Of a stretch of 64,000 bases of DNA, positions 54,631 through 64,000 are shown one piece after another (position 1 is the first letter of the stretch; every line of letters begins with the position of its first letter). Both the position numbers and the translations under genes were made by a program. The notes below the pieces were generated by a model. The model did no database searches, had not been told where the DNA came from, and saw only the letters and a list, made by a program, of their open reading frames with translations. Source of the stretch: Pedinophyceae sp. YPF-701 (taxonomy: Eukaryota > Chlorophyta > Pedinophyceae); the NCBI GenBank assembly GCA_916048055.1, contig CAJZHL010000022.1, positions 21,510 to 85,509 of the forward strand. Reading direction: 5' to 3'.

Positions 54631-57630
54631 TCAGTTCGCCGCAGCCGGCTTGTCCGCCGCCTCCGCGGCCGGCTGCTCCTTGGGCTCGAACATGCACGTC
54701 AGGCTCCGGGTGTCGCGCTCCTTCTGCAGCGTGGCAATCACCTCCTCCAGGGGACGCTCGCCGTGCACGACGTTGTCGCGCGTGCGCACGTTGACCGTCC
54801 CGCGCTTCATCTCCTCCTCGCCCACCACCAGGATGTAGTTCCACCGCATGACCTGCGACTCCGCCACCTGCAGCCCAGTGGAACTCGACAGACATCAGCG
54901 CGCATAGAGCTTCGACGCCGCGACGGCGGCTACGCCGCACGCCCCGACCCGCCTCGCGCGGCCAAAGCACACCGCTGCCGCGCCGCCGCACGCTGCCTGC
55001 CTGCCTGCTGCACGCACCTTCTTCTGCATCTTCTTGTCCGCGAGGTCGGCGGTGCAGTGCAGCTTCGCGGCGCGCAGCTTCGCCTCCACCTCCTTGGCGT
55101 ACGCGGCGCTCTTCTCGCTGATGGGCACTATGGTGACCTGGCGCGGCGAGAGCCACAGCGGCCACGACCCGGCGTAGTGCTCCGTGAGGATCGCGAACAT
55201 CCGCTCGACGGACCCGAGGATCGCGCGGTGCACCATCACCGGCCGCTCCTCCGTCTGCGCCTCCGTCGTGTACTTGAGGTCGAAGCGAATGGGCAGCTGG
55301 AAGTCCAGCTGCACGGTCGCGCACTGGAACTTCCGCCGCAGCGCGTCGAACACGTGGATGTCGATCTTCGGGCCGTAGAACGCGCCGTCGCCCGGGTTGA
55401 GCTTCCACTCGCGCCCCGTCGCGTTCAGTGCCTGAGTCAGCGCGTCCTCGGCCTTGTCCCAGAGAGCGGGGTCGCCGAGGAAGCCCTCGGGACGCGTGGA
55501 GAGGTTGAGCTCGAAGTCGAGCCCGAAGGTGTCGTACGCCTCCTCGAGCATGCGCACGTACGCGAGCACCTCGTCCATGACCTGGTCGGGGCGGCAGAAG
55601 ATGTGCGCGTCGTCCTGCTGGAAGCGGCGGACGCGCGTGAGGCCGTGCAGCGCGCCGGAGAACTCGTTGCGGTGCAGGACGCCGAAGTCGGCCATGCGCA
55701 GCGGCAGCTCGCGGTACGAGCGCGTGCGGTTGCCAAACATCACGCAGTGCCCCGGGCAGTTCATCGGCTTGAGGCCGTACTCCTGCTCCTCGACGTGGAA
55801 CGAGAACATGTTGTCCTTGTAGTGGTCCGCGTGCCCGGACGTCTTCCACAGGTCGAAGTTGTAGATGTTGGGCGTGATCACCTCCTGGTAACTGTAGTCC
55901 CAGTACTTCTCGCGCAGGTACTCGATGAGCGCGTTGTACACGCGCGTGCCCTCGGGCGTGAAGAAGCACGACCCGGGCGACAGCGGGTTGAAGAAGAAGA
56001 GCTCGTACTTCTGCCCTAGCACGCGGTGGTCGCGTTTCTTGGCCTCCTCGATGCGGTGCTTGTACTCCTTCATCTGTTTGTTGTCCGGGAAGGTGATGCC
56101 GTACACGCGCTGCAGGCCGTCCTTCTTCACGTCGCCGCGCCAGAACGCGCGCGACATGCTGTTCACCGCGACCGACCGGAGCATCGCCGTGTTGGGCACG
56201 TGCGGGCCCGAGCAGAGGTCCACCATGGGGCCGTTGCGGTACAGCGAGATCGTCGCGTCCTCGGGGAGGCCCGAGATGATCTCGATCTTGAACTTGTTCT
56301 CCTGCACGGCGCGCGCGCGCTCGTCGCGGGCGTCAGCGCGCGACAAAAGCACCGCAGGCAACGCAGCGCGCGGGCGGGCCGCAGCGCACCTGGAACATCG
56401 CGAGCGCCTCGTCGCGCGTGACGACAACCCGCTGGAACTGCTGCTTCTCCTTCACGGCGCCCTCCATGCGCTTCTCGATGCGCTTCTTGTCGTCGTCCTT
56501 GAGCGAGCGGTCCCCCATGTAACAGTCGTAATAGAACCCCTCCTCGATCGACGGACCGATCGTCAGGTCGACGCCGAACTCGAGCTCGAGCGCCTGGCCC
56601 AGCACGTGCGCTGCGGGCGCGGGACGCGGCGCGGGACGCGCGTGAGTGCATGCGCGCTGCGCGTGCGGGGCTGGGCGCCGGCCGCGCGCGGGGCGGCCGG
56701 TTCGGGCGTCGGCGGGGAGCTGAGGGCCGCGCCGACACTCGGGCGGCGCGCGAGGGCGCGCGGCGTCGCGTGCGAGCGCGAGCGGGCGTGTAGACACACA
56801 AACTCACCTGAGGAGTGCCACCACGTGTCCTTGCCCTCTGGGTCGTCGAAGGTGCAGATCTTGATGTCGCAGTCCTTCTCGAGGGGGCGGAAGAGGTCCC
56901 AGCAGCCGCCGTCGACGACCGCGACGACGGCCTTCTTCGCGAGCCCGGCGCTGATGCCCTGCGCGATCTCCAGCGGAGTCGTCGCGCCCTTGATCGCCTG
57001 CAGTCGAGAATTCCCTATCTCGCGCGGTCACGCGCACGCTCCGTGCCTGGGCGGCGGCGGCCGGACTTTCGCGCGGGCCGCCCGCCCGCGATTGCCCGTT
57101 CGCTGTGCGGTTCGGCGAGGATAGCGTCCGGAGAGCCCGGGAGCGGCGAAAGCAGCCGCGCACGCGTCGCGCGAGCACGAAGAATGGGAGCGGCGGCAGA
57201 AGCTAGCCCGCTCCGGCGCGGCCTCGCGAAGCCGAGCCGCCGCGCACGCGGCTCCGCACATTGCCGAGACGGCATTCAGCGCGACCGAGCGCGAGTCCAC
57301 CGCCGCATCGGGGCCGTGTCCGCGCGCAGAGTCGCCGCGCGGGGCAGGAGCAGCGCACAGGCGCCCGCGAGGTCGCCTCTGGCACCGCGAGCCCGTTCCG
57401 GCCCGCGTTTCAGGCCGCGCACGCACCTCCTTCTTCGTGCCGTCCGGCAGCGTCACCGTGATCGGCTCGGCCCGCGCCCTGGCCTCCTCGGCGAGCTTCT
57501 GTTGGCGCTCATGGTACTTCTCGAAGAGATTCACGCGCTGGTGATAGTACGGGAGCTTCTCCGCGACCGGATCCGCCTTCTGCTCCTCGCTGATGTTCAG
57601 CGCAGCGACCTGCTCCGCCGGCGCCGCCAT
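54631..57630 (-). CDS. Threonyl-tRNA synthetase
   Basis: Minus-strand exons 57427-57630, 56808-56997, 56390-56610, 55018-56301 and 54631-54867 give 711 residues with consistent phases. Domains in order: N-terminal extension ([20 protein letters not shown]); TGS domain ([12 protein letters not shown], then [14 protein letters not shown]); the editing/SAD domain with [12 protein letters not shown] and [14 protein letters not shown]; and the class II core with [10 protein letters not shown] (zinc Cys), motif 2 [13 protein letters not shown], and [15 protein letters not shown] (motif 3 with the zinc His). The anticodon-binding domain runs from [14 protein letters not shown] to the end. It charges tRNA-Thr. 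The start lacks an obvious transit peptide, so the cytosolic form is most likely. The C-terminus adds an Ala/Glu/Lys tail. Confidence 0.96.
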
Positions 57631-58082
57631 TGTGCGTGCAATCTGTCGACCGGGAGTGCGCTAGCCTCTCTCCCGCGCCTGCCACGGCGCAGTGAACCGC
57701 AAACGCAGCCCACGCAGACCTGCCGAGCTCTGCGACGTGTCGCACGACGCGGGCGCGGCGACGGCAAAATCCCCCCGCGCCCCACCGCCGCGGTCGGTCC
57801 CCACACCCCCCTCCCAAACACCCCTGCGAGCCGCACAGCGGTACACCCCACGCCCGCGACGCCGATCCCGCGGCCCGGACACCGCTGCGCCATGCGCTCA
57901 CCGCCCGCAGGGCGGCCCGACGCCACGTGCCGGCCGTGCCGCGGTGTCAGACCACAACCGGCATCAAGCAGGGCGCACAGGCCCTGACAGCTCGCGGCAT
58001 GGCGCACGGGAGCGCGCGCAGGAGCCCGCCGGCGAGCAGAGGCGCGGAGCGGCGGTTACAGCTGCAGGACGAGGCTCAATGT
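57631..58082. promoter_or_regulatory. ThrRS upstream region
   Basis: 452 bp between the ThrRS start and the stop of the small basic protein gene on the same strand. It must hold the ThrRS promoter. No motif stands out and no frame is supported. Confidence 0.4.
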
Positions 58083-58805
58083 CTACTGCGTTGCCTTGGC
58101 AGGTATGCCTTGGGATGGGCCCGCGTCCTTCGCCATCGCTCTCCGGAGGTCGCCGAGCGTCTTGTTCTTCTTCTTCCCGAGCTTGAAGCTGTCGTCCGGC
58201 GGCTTCACCACGTCGAGCTGCGCAGAACCGACCCCGTGGCAGCGAGTTGAGCGACAGCGACACACTCTCGCGGCGAACAGCACGTGGGCCCCCGCGCGGC
58301 TCCGCGAACCGACCGGCATTCCCTGTGCAGCGTACAGGCCTGCCCCGCCGCCCCGCCGCAGGCCCCTGCGCGCACCTTGCCGCCGTGCGCGGACGCATAC
58401 GCCGCAGCGGTGTTCTCGTTCTTCTTGTTCACGAATTTCCGCACGAGCTGGTCCGCCTCAAACGCCTTCCTGGCCGCATCGGTCTTCGGGGCCCGGAACA
58501 CCGTCCCTGCGGAGACGTCACGGGGCCGCGGTGGGCGGGAAAGTGCCCCGGGGCACCCTGAAGCCCGCCGCCTGGCGCGGGCCCGCGTTGTGAGCCGGCC
58601 TGGGCGCTCGCCCCGGCGCGGGCGGGAACTGGGCGAGGCGCGGAGGCGCGTGCGCGTGGCTGCGGTTCCGTGTGTTGCGGCGCGCACCTCGCTTTGTCTG
58701 CGCGCCAACTTTGCCGTGCTTGGACGGCGGCTTGGACTTCTTCGCGGCCAGCGGCTTCGTGGCAGCCGTCTTCTTCTTGCCCTTGAACAGGGGCTTCTGC
58801 GCCAT
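58083..58805 (-). CDS. Small lysine-rich basic protein, unknown function
   Basis: Minus-strand exons 58688-58805, 58376-58506 and 58083-58217 join in phase (G|GG and phase 0) to 127 residues. The N-terminal third is a Lys/Ala/Pro-rich tail (MAQKPLFKGKKKTAATKPLA, then KKSKPPSKHGKVGAQTKR). The middle reads VFRAPKTDAARKAFEADQLV and KKNENTAAAYASAHGGK, a probable helix. The end is again basic (FKLGKKKNKTLGDLRRAMAK). The composition suggests a nucleolar, ribosome-associated or nucleic-acid-binding protein. No family is recognised. Donors are both GTGCGC, acceptors both CGCAG. Confidence 0.7.
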
Positions 58806-59411
58806 GGCCTGCCTCGCGCAAACGCGTTTAAAACGCGGAAACGCGGCCGCGGGGTCGCGGAAACGCGGCCGCGGGGTCGCGCCAAGCGGCGCTGGGAACG
58901 CACGCGGAGCGCGGGCCCGAGTGGGCCCTGAACGCGACCTCGAACCCGCCCCTGGGAAGCACGCAGCCTCAGAAGAGCGCGAGCGCCGCAGGAAGGATCA
59001 CTTCGCAGCACCGAACCTCCCACAGCTCAAGGCACGTGCAGCCTCTTCCAGACACCGGCTCGGGGTCACGTTACAGCGGACTGGAATCCGTGGACGGGCA
59101 GAATTCCGTGCCCCGCCTCCACGCGCCGCGGCGCATTGTAGACCCCCGCTGAGCCACCTCAGGAGATCGGGAACTCCCTCGAGGTCCGACCGGCCGGTAC
59201 CGGGCGCGCCAAGGCCGCGATGCGCCGCCGACCACCCACATTGCGTGCAACCGATTAAGCCCTCCCGTTCCACGCAGCGTCGAATCGACCTGCGGCCGCG
59301 CCCCGCCCCATCGCGCCTGGTCCACGGACTATCTGCACGCTACGAGCGCGGGCGCCCAGGCAGCTGCGATCCCTGGGAACCCCGGGCCGTCTCCGCAGCG
59401 GACCAGGGCCA
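58806..59411. promoter_or_regulatory. Divergent promoter region
   Basis: 606 bp between two divergent starts. Two copies of the 17-bp word CGCGGAAACGCGGCCGC, or close to it, lie in tandem at 58834-58875 just upstream of the minus-strand gene and are candidate regulatory repeats. Confidence 0.45.
58834..58880. repeat. Tandem CGGAAACGCGGCCGCGGGGT repeat in a promoter
   Basis: A ~22-bp unit containing GGAAACGCGGCCGCGGGGTC is present twice in direct succession, preceded by a partial copy (AAAACGCGGAAACGCG). It sits 30-70 bp upstream of the start codon at 58805, where core promoter elements would be expected. Confidence 0.7.
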
Positions 59412-60780
59412 ATGAACGTCCTCGCGCTCCCGGCTCGCGCCCTGCGTCCAGCTGCGCCGCAGCGCTGCGCCCTCTACAGGCGGCCCGTTCCAAGGCGCCT
59501 AGACGCGCAAATCGTTCGCGTGGACCCGTTCCAGTCCCTCGACGACGACGAGTCCAGCCAGGCCCCTGTCTCGCGGTACGTTTCGCGGCGCAACACCCCC
59601 GGGGGAGTCTCCATTCCGCCGAGACGCTTCCCCTACCTGCGCTGACAACACCGCCGCGGCATCGCGCGCCCCGCCACGCAACGCGAGCAATCCCGCGACC
59701 GCGTCGACCCTGAGGGCATCCACGAGCAAGGGCGTGCATCTCAGAGGCCGCCGGGCGCGCGGGCGCCGCGTGGGAGCGCGGCCCGCGCTCCGCAGACGGA
59801 GCAACCTAACATGACGGCTACCGGCGCCGATCCGCAGGTCGAGGCACGGCAAGTCGTACGAGTCGCAGACCCGCCGCCGTGGGCGGCCTGCCTGGAAGCG
59901 CAAGCCGGAGGACACCCCCCTGCGCGACGGTACGGCCTATCTTGCGCCGCCACCTTCGACGCACAGTGCGCCCCGCACGCCCCGCGGGCGACCCGCACCG
60001 CGCGGCCGCGCGGAGCCGAACGCCGGTGCCCCCGCCGTCGAGCCGCAGGGAACCGCGACCGGTTGATAGGTCTTCTGACGCTCCAGGCGGCCAAGACACT
60101 TGCGTACTACCTCAGCGAAACCAACCTGCCTGTCTACTGCTGGTTCGTCGAGTACATGCAAGAGAACCGCATCCCGCGCAACGGAAGCTGGGACGAGGTG
60201 CGCGCGCCCCGAACGGCTCCGGCGCCCCGCCGGGCCCGCGCGCGCGTGTGCCCTGCGCCCGCCGAGCGTCCCACCGCCCCAACGCGGATAATTCGCGATT
60301 TCCTGCGGTATTCAATCGACGAATCCCCTCGAACACGCACACTTCGTCTCGAATTCGGCGATTTCGGGCCGCGAACGCCGTCGATCGCGCCGCGGCGCGC
60401 AACACAAGATCCGGCGTCGCGGCACGCACCCCGGGTCGCCGCGGCCCGCGCCCGCCCCGCCGCCCGAGCGCCCCCGCGCGCGCGTCCCCCGCACGCAGGT
60501 CTCCGGCGAGGCCTTCCTCCGCGGCCTGCTCAGCCAGCCCGTGCAGGAGGCCCGATGGAAGGTGTCGCGCGACGCGCTGTACGACAACTTCGGCGGGGCG
60601 TCGGTGGACCCGCGGTCGATCGCGCAGCGCGTGATGGACATCCGGAAGGTCCTCGCGAAGGAGTTCATCCAGGACCTGTCGGACATCGAGGAGGAGAACA
60701 ACATCTTGTACCGCGAGACATTGCAGACGTCGATTCGGAACAGTCTGAGCATGTCGCTGGACGACGTGGACGAGGACTAG
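59412..60780 (+). CDS. Plastid-type conserved protein, possibly RbcX-like
   Basis: Exons 59412-59575, 59838-59929, 60049-60197 and 60499-60780 join with consistent phases (CG|G, G|GG, phase 0) to 228 residues. The first ~40 residues are Ala/Arg/Pro-rich without acids, as a transit peptide would be. The folded part is helical: LQAAKTLAYYLSETNLPVYC, WFVEYMQENRIPRNGSWDE, SGEAFLRGLLSQPV, DPRSIAQRVMDIRKVLAKEF and LYRETLQTSIRNSL. The spacing of AAKxLxxYLSExN and SGEAFLRxLL resembles RbcX-like Rubisco assembly chaperones and related green-lineage plastid proteins. I cannot separate these without a search. Introns 1 and 2 have GTACGT and GTACGG donors; intron 3 has GTGCGC. Confidence 0.75.
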
Positions 60781-61615
60781 GCGCTGCGCCCGACTGCGAC
60801 GGCCCGGAGCTGCGAGGGGCGCGGCGCGGCGCTGGACGGTGACGGCGGTGGGCGCGGGGGGTTGGTTGTTTGCTGCGCGGCAGGTGGCGCGGGGACGAGG
60901 GTGACTAGTTGTGAGGCTTCGCGTACGTCGCTGCGTTGCGTGGGCGGTGCGGGCGGGCGTCGCGTGGCGCTGCGCTCGACAGGGCGCTGTGCGGGCGCAC
61001 CAGGGGGGGGGGTTGTGCCTTCCTTCTGTGTTGTAGCGGAGGAGCTGCGGGCGGCCTGCTTGGCGCCGTGTCGCCTCGCGGCGGGTGGGGCATGCGGGGG
61101 CCTGGCATGCCGGGGGGGGGGGGTCCGGCCGGCATCCGACGCCCCGCCGGCCATGCCGAGGTTTTCGGGGCGCGGTGCGGATAGCGCCGGGCCATGTTGC
61201 GGTGCAGCTGGTTCCCAGGATCTCGTTCCGCGCCGTGAAACTGGCAGAGGAGGTCCCGCAGATCGCCAATTCGCAGCAGCAACAGCACATACTGCTGCCC
61301 TTTTCCGTCCCGGGTGAGCAATCCTGCGCCAAATTCGATATGCCCCAACCTCGACCATAAGAATAGGAGTACGTGTCGCTGCTCGCAACGCATTGCACTG
61401 GCATCAGAGAGCCGCGCAGCTGAGACCTATCACTGCTGCTCTTGACCGCTCCCTGGGACGGGTTCTTGGGCCGAGCGGCGCTCTCCTTCGCCTCTTCTCG
61501 CGAAAATCGATATGAACGATCGTTACGCTCCCCACGCACGTGCGGCGGCGGCACATACCGATCGCAGCGGCCGCGCGTGACTGCAGTTGTCGCTTCCGCC
61601 GGCGATAACGTCGCC
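60781..61615. other. Intergenic between two plus-strand genes
   Basis: Contains the 3' flank of the preceding gene and the promoter of the glyoxalase gene. A G run of 10 lies near 61112-61121. Frames crossing the region lack motifs. Minus-strand open frames here are long only because of GC-rich sequence. Confidence 0.4.
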
Positions 61616-62767
61616 ATGGCCGACCTCAGCATCGCTGTGGACCACAAAGTCCCGGACACGATCCACTCGGAGCACCTCGCCGCCATCGTGGAGGCCAAGC
61701 TCGCGGGGCCGAGCGAGCGCGCTGCAACGCGGCACTCCGACGTCCTGGAAGCCGCGTCGCCGCAGGCCTGCGGCAAGCCCCAGAGCACCCCGCACGCGCC
61801 CGTCGAGGCCTCGGGCACGGACGCCCTTTCGCGCGCGCCGAAACCCCCGTGCGCGGCCTGCGGGCCCTCCGGCAACATGCCCGACCTAGCCTCCGAGCTG
61901 TCGATGCGCGCGAGCCTCGACAGCCGGCGGTCCCTGAGCTCGCGCTCGCCCATGCTGCGCGTGCGCGCGATCAACCACATCTCGCGCATCGTCAGGGACG
62001 TCCGCGCGACCGCTAACTTCTACAAACGTATTCTAGGGTTCCGAGAGGTGCGCGAGAGCGGCGGCCCGCACGCGACGCCCCCGCCCTCGACCAAGCGAGC
62101 ATGCGCGTCGCTGCGTGAACCAAAAAGCAAGCCCGATCCGCGGTGGCCCGGACAGGACGACACAAATGCCTGCCGGCGCGAACCGGGCCGCGAGTTCCCG
62201 CTCGCGCCTGCGCGATCTCGCTCTGACTGACGGCGCACGGAGCGCGGTGTCTGCTCGCAGGTGGTCCGTCCGAGCACCTTCAACTTCAGCGGAGCGTGGC
62301 TACACGGCTGCGGCGTCGGTGCGCCCCCCTCGCCCGCCAACCAGCCCCGGCCGCGCGCTGCGCTGCCGTCGCGACCTCACCGCGCCGTCGCCGCACGCCC
62401 GCTCGCAGGGCTGCACCTCATCCAGGGCGAGCCCGTCGCGCGCGAGGCCGAGGTCATTCCCAAGTCAGACCACCTCAGTTTCCAGGTCGACATGCCGCTG
62501 GCCTCGGTGGAGGAGGTGCTCACGAGCCTCGACATGCGGTACGTGAAGCAGATCGTCCGCGAGGGGCCGTACCTCGTCACGCAGCTCTTCTTCCACGACC
62601 CAGATCGCAATATGATTGAAATCTGCGACTGCGACCAGCTGCCGGTGGAGTACATTGCGTCGGCGGGGTGGGACGTGGGGTCGCTCGAGGAGGAGGTGCT
62701 CGCGACGCGCGTGTTCGGGCCGTCGGGGTCGGAGATGTCCGCGGCCACGGTGCGCGCGCTGGCGTAG
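61616..62767 (+). CDS. Glyoxalase/vicinal-oxygen-chelate superfamily protein
   Basis: Exons 61616-62047, 62261-62318 and 62409-62767 (phases 0 and G|GG) give 282 residues. The first ~120 residues are an unstructured Ser/Ala/Pro-rich leader. The VOC domain follows: INHISRIVRDVRATANFYKRILGFREV, VVRPSTFNFSGAWLHG, LHLIQGEP, DHLSFQVDMPLASVEEVL and LFFHDPDRNMIEICDC. Metal ligands expected from the family are visible: His in INHIS, His in SDHLSF and Glu in MIEIC. The plain plant glyoxalase-I-like subgroup with this short AWL...LHLIQ segment is the closest match. The role may be detoxification of methylglyoxal-type compounds, but substrate cannot be read. The last ~35 residues are specific to this protein. 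Confidence 0.85.
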
Positions 62768-63104
62768 GTCGGCGCGCGACCGACGGGGATTCGAGATTCG
62801 AGATTCGAGATTTACTACTACACGAGTGTGTTAAGAATAATACGATCATGGCGATCCTCGGCGGCGAGGCATCGTTCAAAGCACGACGCGTGCTCACCAG
62901 CCCCTCTGCACGTCAGCTCAGCGTGCGTGCAGAGGTGCTCAGCGACGCAGCGCGAAACGAAAGCCACCCGACTTGGTCAGAGCTGAGCCCTCACAGACAG
63001 AAGGTAGCTCCACGCGGCTCGTCGACATCCGTACGGCGACCCGAGTCGCCACCAGCGGCGTACAAACAACCGTCGACACTCCCCCCCCGCCGCCACCTCC
63101 TCCC
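62768..63104. other. Intergenic between convergent genes, with heptamer repeat
   Basis: Downstream flanks of the glyoxalase and hydrolase genes. Three copies of the 8-mer GATTCGAG/GATTCGAG-like word occur at 62790-62812, followed by an AT-rich stretch TTTACTACTACACGAGTGTGTTAAGAATAATA (about 62811-62845) that could act in 3'-end formation. Confidence 0.5.
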
Positions 63105-63976
63105 CTACGCGCGCACCTCCGCCAGGCCCGACCCGACCAGCTCGCTCGTCCGCGCCTTGCCCATCGGCACCGCGACGCCGTCCGCGTGCAGCGCCAGGTC
63201 CACGTCATACCCCATCATACCCCCCCTCACCTCCTCGGCGTCCTCCGCGCCCAGCCGCCACAGCGCGCCCTCGCGCGCCTGCGCCGACGCCGCCGCGCGG
63301 CCCAGGAACCTCGCGATCGCCCCCTTGGTCGCGTTCTTCAGCTCCGCCGGCGTGGCTTTCCGGTCCTTGTTGAACATCCTGGCGATGCGCGCGCCGACGA
63401 ACGTGGCGTCCAGCCGCACGGGAATGTCGCAGAAGCTCATGTGGCCCGACTCGGACAGCGCGACGAAGATCGCGCCGGGCGCCCCGCGCGCTCCCGCAGC
63501 CTCGAGCACGCGCCGCAGACCCTTGGCGCCGACGCCGCCGCCGTACTGCGAGCCCGTCGTCGGGTGCTTCTTGTGCCAGTCGTGGCTCGACACCACGAGC
63601 AGCGGCGCGCTCGTGCGCCACGCGCGGTACACCGCGCACTCGGGGGGCATGCAATTCCAGTAGGGATCCAGCGCTACGGCGGCGAGAACCCGGGGGTCCT
63701 GCCCGCCGACGCGCGCGGCCGTCACGCCGCCGAACGAGTGGCCCGCGACCGCCATGTGCCGCACGTCGAGCCGGCCCGCGAAGTCCTCGAGCTGCACGGC
63801 GCTGTCGCCCACGACGACGCGCGTGGCAGCTGCGACGTCCAGCAGCGGCGCCATGCCGGTGCTGCGGGCGCTGTCATCCGGCGCAGCGTCGGGGCTCCGC
63901 TCGTCAGCGAGGCTCTCGAGCAGGTCGAGCCCGGCCACCATCTCGCGCGTGCGGTACCGTTGCTTCTCCCACATGC
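63105..63976 (-). CDS. Platelet-activating-factor acetylhydrolase-type serine hydrolase, 5' part outside window
   Basis: A single minus-strand exon begins at an acceptor (GCATGCAG|GCATGTGG), so the N-terminal half lies beyond 64000. About 290 residues are present. The alpha/beta-hydrolase triad is readable: nucleophile Ser in VAGHSFGGVT, Asp in VALDPYWNCMPP, and His in SESGHMSFCDIPV. This arrangement and the LDPYW and HMSFCD contexts match the plasma/intracellular type II PAF-acetylhydrolases, which cleave short or oxidised acyl chains from phospholipids. The C-terminus is extended by a YDVDLALHADGVAV segment. Localisation cannot be judged without the N-terminus. Confidence 0.85.
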
Positions 63977-64000
63977 CTGCATGCGCCGATTGCGGGGCCG

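Noticed and set aside
54136-56019. A 627-residue plus-strand open frame
   Set aside because: It is antisense to the threonyl-tRNA synthetase exon, whose motifs are unmistakable, and the part upstream of it has no motif.
1-64000. tRNA or rRNA genes
   Set aside because: No cloverleaf with A and B boxes and no conserved rRNA core segment was noticed on reading. A covariance-model scan was not possible, so small RNAs could be missed.

Overview
The window is nuclear DNA of a compact, very GC-rich eukaryote. The genes carry short spliceosomal introns, proteins carry N-terminal targeting extensions, and there are no operons. Three genes point to a photosynthetic organism, most likely a green-lineage alga: an STN7/STN8-type thylakoid kinase, a CBM20 starch-binding protein with a transit-peptide-like leader, and a plastid-type GNAT. 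I do not name a species. Coding models were rebuilt by hand from reading frame, splice phase and family conservation. Exon phases close in every model listed as confident. Most introns begin GTGCGC/GTGCGT rather than GTAAGT, which is a useful rule for annotating the rest of this genome.

Layout. 2-23902 (+) is the 3' part of one enormous gene for a type I membrane protein of more than 7,900 residues. It has PA14-like modules, then about 19 copies of a ~225-residue repeat marked by a GLPG-like turn, then a helical membrane-proximal module, a Thr/Pro/Ala stalk, one transmembrane helix and a basic tail. 24416-34527 holds a cytochrome P450 (-), the NAC beta subunit/BTF3 (-), a helical-repeat (PPR-like) organelle-type protein (+) and a Ser/Arg-rich disordered protein (-). 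35322-46872 holds cyclophilin (+), the CBM20 protein (-), a small one-helix membrane protein (+), the STN-type kinase (-), a GNAT acetyltransferase (+) and an aromatic-L-amino-acid decarboxylase (-) with an apparent frameshift. 47473-49562 (+) is TRM5, the tRNA m1G37 methyltransferase.

49563-54630 is a 5-kb gene-poor island. It holds a ~965-bp element with 30-bp terminal inverted repeats (a MITE-like non-autonomous transposon), a 140-bp tandem duplication and perhaps one small gene. 54631-63976 holds threonyl-tRNA synthetase (-), a small basic protein (-), a possible RbcX-like plastid protein (+), a glyoxalase-family protein (+) and the 3' part of a platelet-activating-factor acetylhydrolase-type serine hydrolase (-).

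The neighbours do not form a pathway. They are a typical mix of housekeeping, plastid and lipid/secondary-metabolism genes, often in divergent pairs that share short promoters. The most unusual object is the giant surface protein. Its long repeat does not match a domain I can name.
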